From Sinonovacula constricta (Eukaryota; Mollusca; Bivalvia; Cardiida; Solecurtidae), in assembly GCA_007844125.1 (NCBI GenBank), contig CM017572.1:33882095-33946094 (forward strand): a stretch of 64,000 nt of DNA. Reading direction: 5' to 3'. Positions 63,441-64,000 of the stretch are shown piece after piece. Position 1 is the stretch's first letter, and every line of letters begins with the position of its first letter. Both the position numbers and the translations under genes were made by a program. Under the pieces are notes generated by a model, which saw only the letters and a program-made list of their open reading frames with translations, ran no database searches and had not been told where the DNA came from.

Positions 63441-64000
63441 ATATTGAATTTCTACAATGCCGATATGTGTTCTGATGTAAATCAGGATTACATTCGATAC
63501 AATTTTACCATTCTTTAAAATGTAATGTATTTATTAGATATGTTCTAGGAGTTTTATTCGTGTTGCTTGCACGCACCCGAAATCCGCTCACGGATTAGCA
63601 AAAATGTTGATACATGAAATTTAAAAAAAAAATGTGCACCTTCATTATATAGTTAATCGATTATCTTTTGTATGAACAAATGTGTCAATGGAGATGTTTA
63701 TATAATCAATGTATATATAGTCAATAATTGTTTTGTTTTGTTTATTGTTGTTTTTTAGAAAGAATGGGCTTAAAATGGCATAGACAAAGTTTAACATATA
63801 GATTATGTGTACATTCAAACTACATTTTTTTTCTAAATATTTCGTCACTGTCAGGCCAATTATTATTGTTTATTTTATTCACACTGCATGTTAATTTCAA
63901 ATATTGCATAAGTGTGGGATCAATGATTGTTCAGTTTATGCAAGACGTATGGACGTGATATGTATTCGAGAAAACGTTGTTTAAATGTATTTTTGTTAGA
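63441..64000. other. AT-rich non-coding end of window
   Basis: No exon or repeat recognised. Confidence 0.4.

Overview
The window is eukaryotic and AT-rich. It has short exons in long introns, GT-AG splice sites, tRNA-derived SINEs, hAT-type transposons, MITEs, a decayed reverse transcriptase and many micro- and minisatellites. The SINE heads and the element opening with AGCTCACC and closing with GGTGAGCG plus a GGGCCATCATGGCCC palindrome are of kinds I associate with bivalve mollusc genomes. I therefore read it as bivalve nuclear DNA, possibly dreissenid; the species is an inference. A run of exactly 100 N at 18140-18239 is a scaffold gap.

Left part (0.8-20 kb): a broken HECT-type E3 ligase gene with a zinc finger (859-3116, G2E3-like); SINEs, a MITE and a 750-bp minisatellite; a three-exon gene for a membrane-anchored coiled-coil protein (10980-13359, +); a decayed RNF26-like multipass-membrane RING gene (17228-15853, -); a second RING gene in head-to-head orientation with an in-frame stop (about 17270-17962, +); and, beyond the gap, the first two coding exons of an OTU-like gene (19683-18736, -).

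Middle (20-44 kb): no complete gene. It holds three near-identical 653-bp tandem units, a long inverted repeat (24497-24849 and 35456-35870) around about 10.6 kb, three copies of another repeat (24.0-24.5, 36.3-37.9, 40.4-42.1 kb), two remnants of one reverse-transcriptase family (one with a nested LINE-tail insertion), SINEs and triplet-repeat tracts. One possible first exon with promoter-like sequence lies at 34449 (-).

Right part (44.9-60.8 kb, +): the main gene. Six exons with matching splice phases join into one 752-codon reading frame: N-terminal membrane anchor, OTU-like domain with Ser in place of the catalytic Cys and Tyr in place of the catalytic His, acidic linker, a domain I do not recognise, a charged repeat, and a C-terminal NHL-type beta-propeller. 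Its 5' half is duplicated, inverted, at 18.2-19.9 kb. A hAT element with a perfect 8-bp target duplication sits in its second intron and is also present at the gap-side edge of the inverted copy, so that insertion predates the duplication.

HECT E3, two RING proteins and an OTU-like/NHL protein together suggest a ubiquitin-related, rapidly turning over cluster, possibly of immune type; that functional reading is inference.
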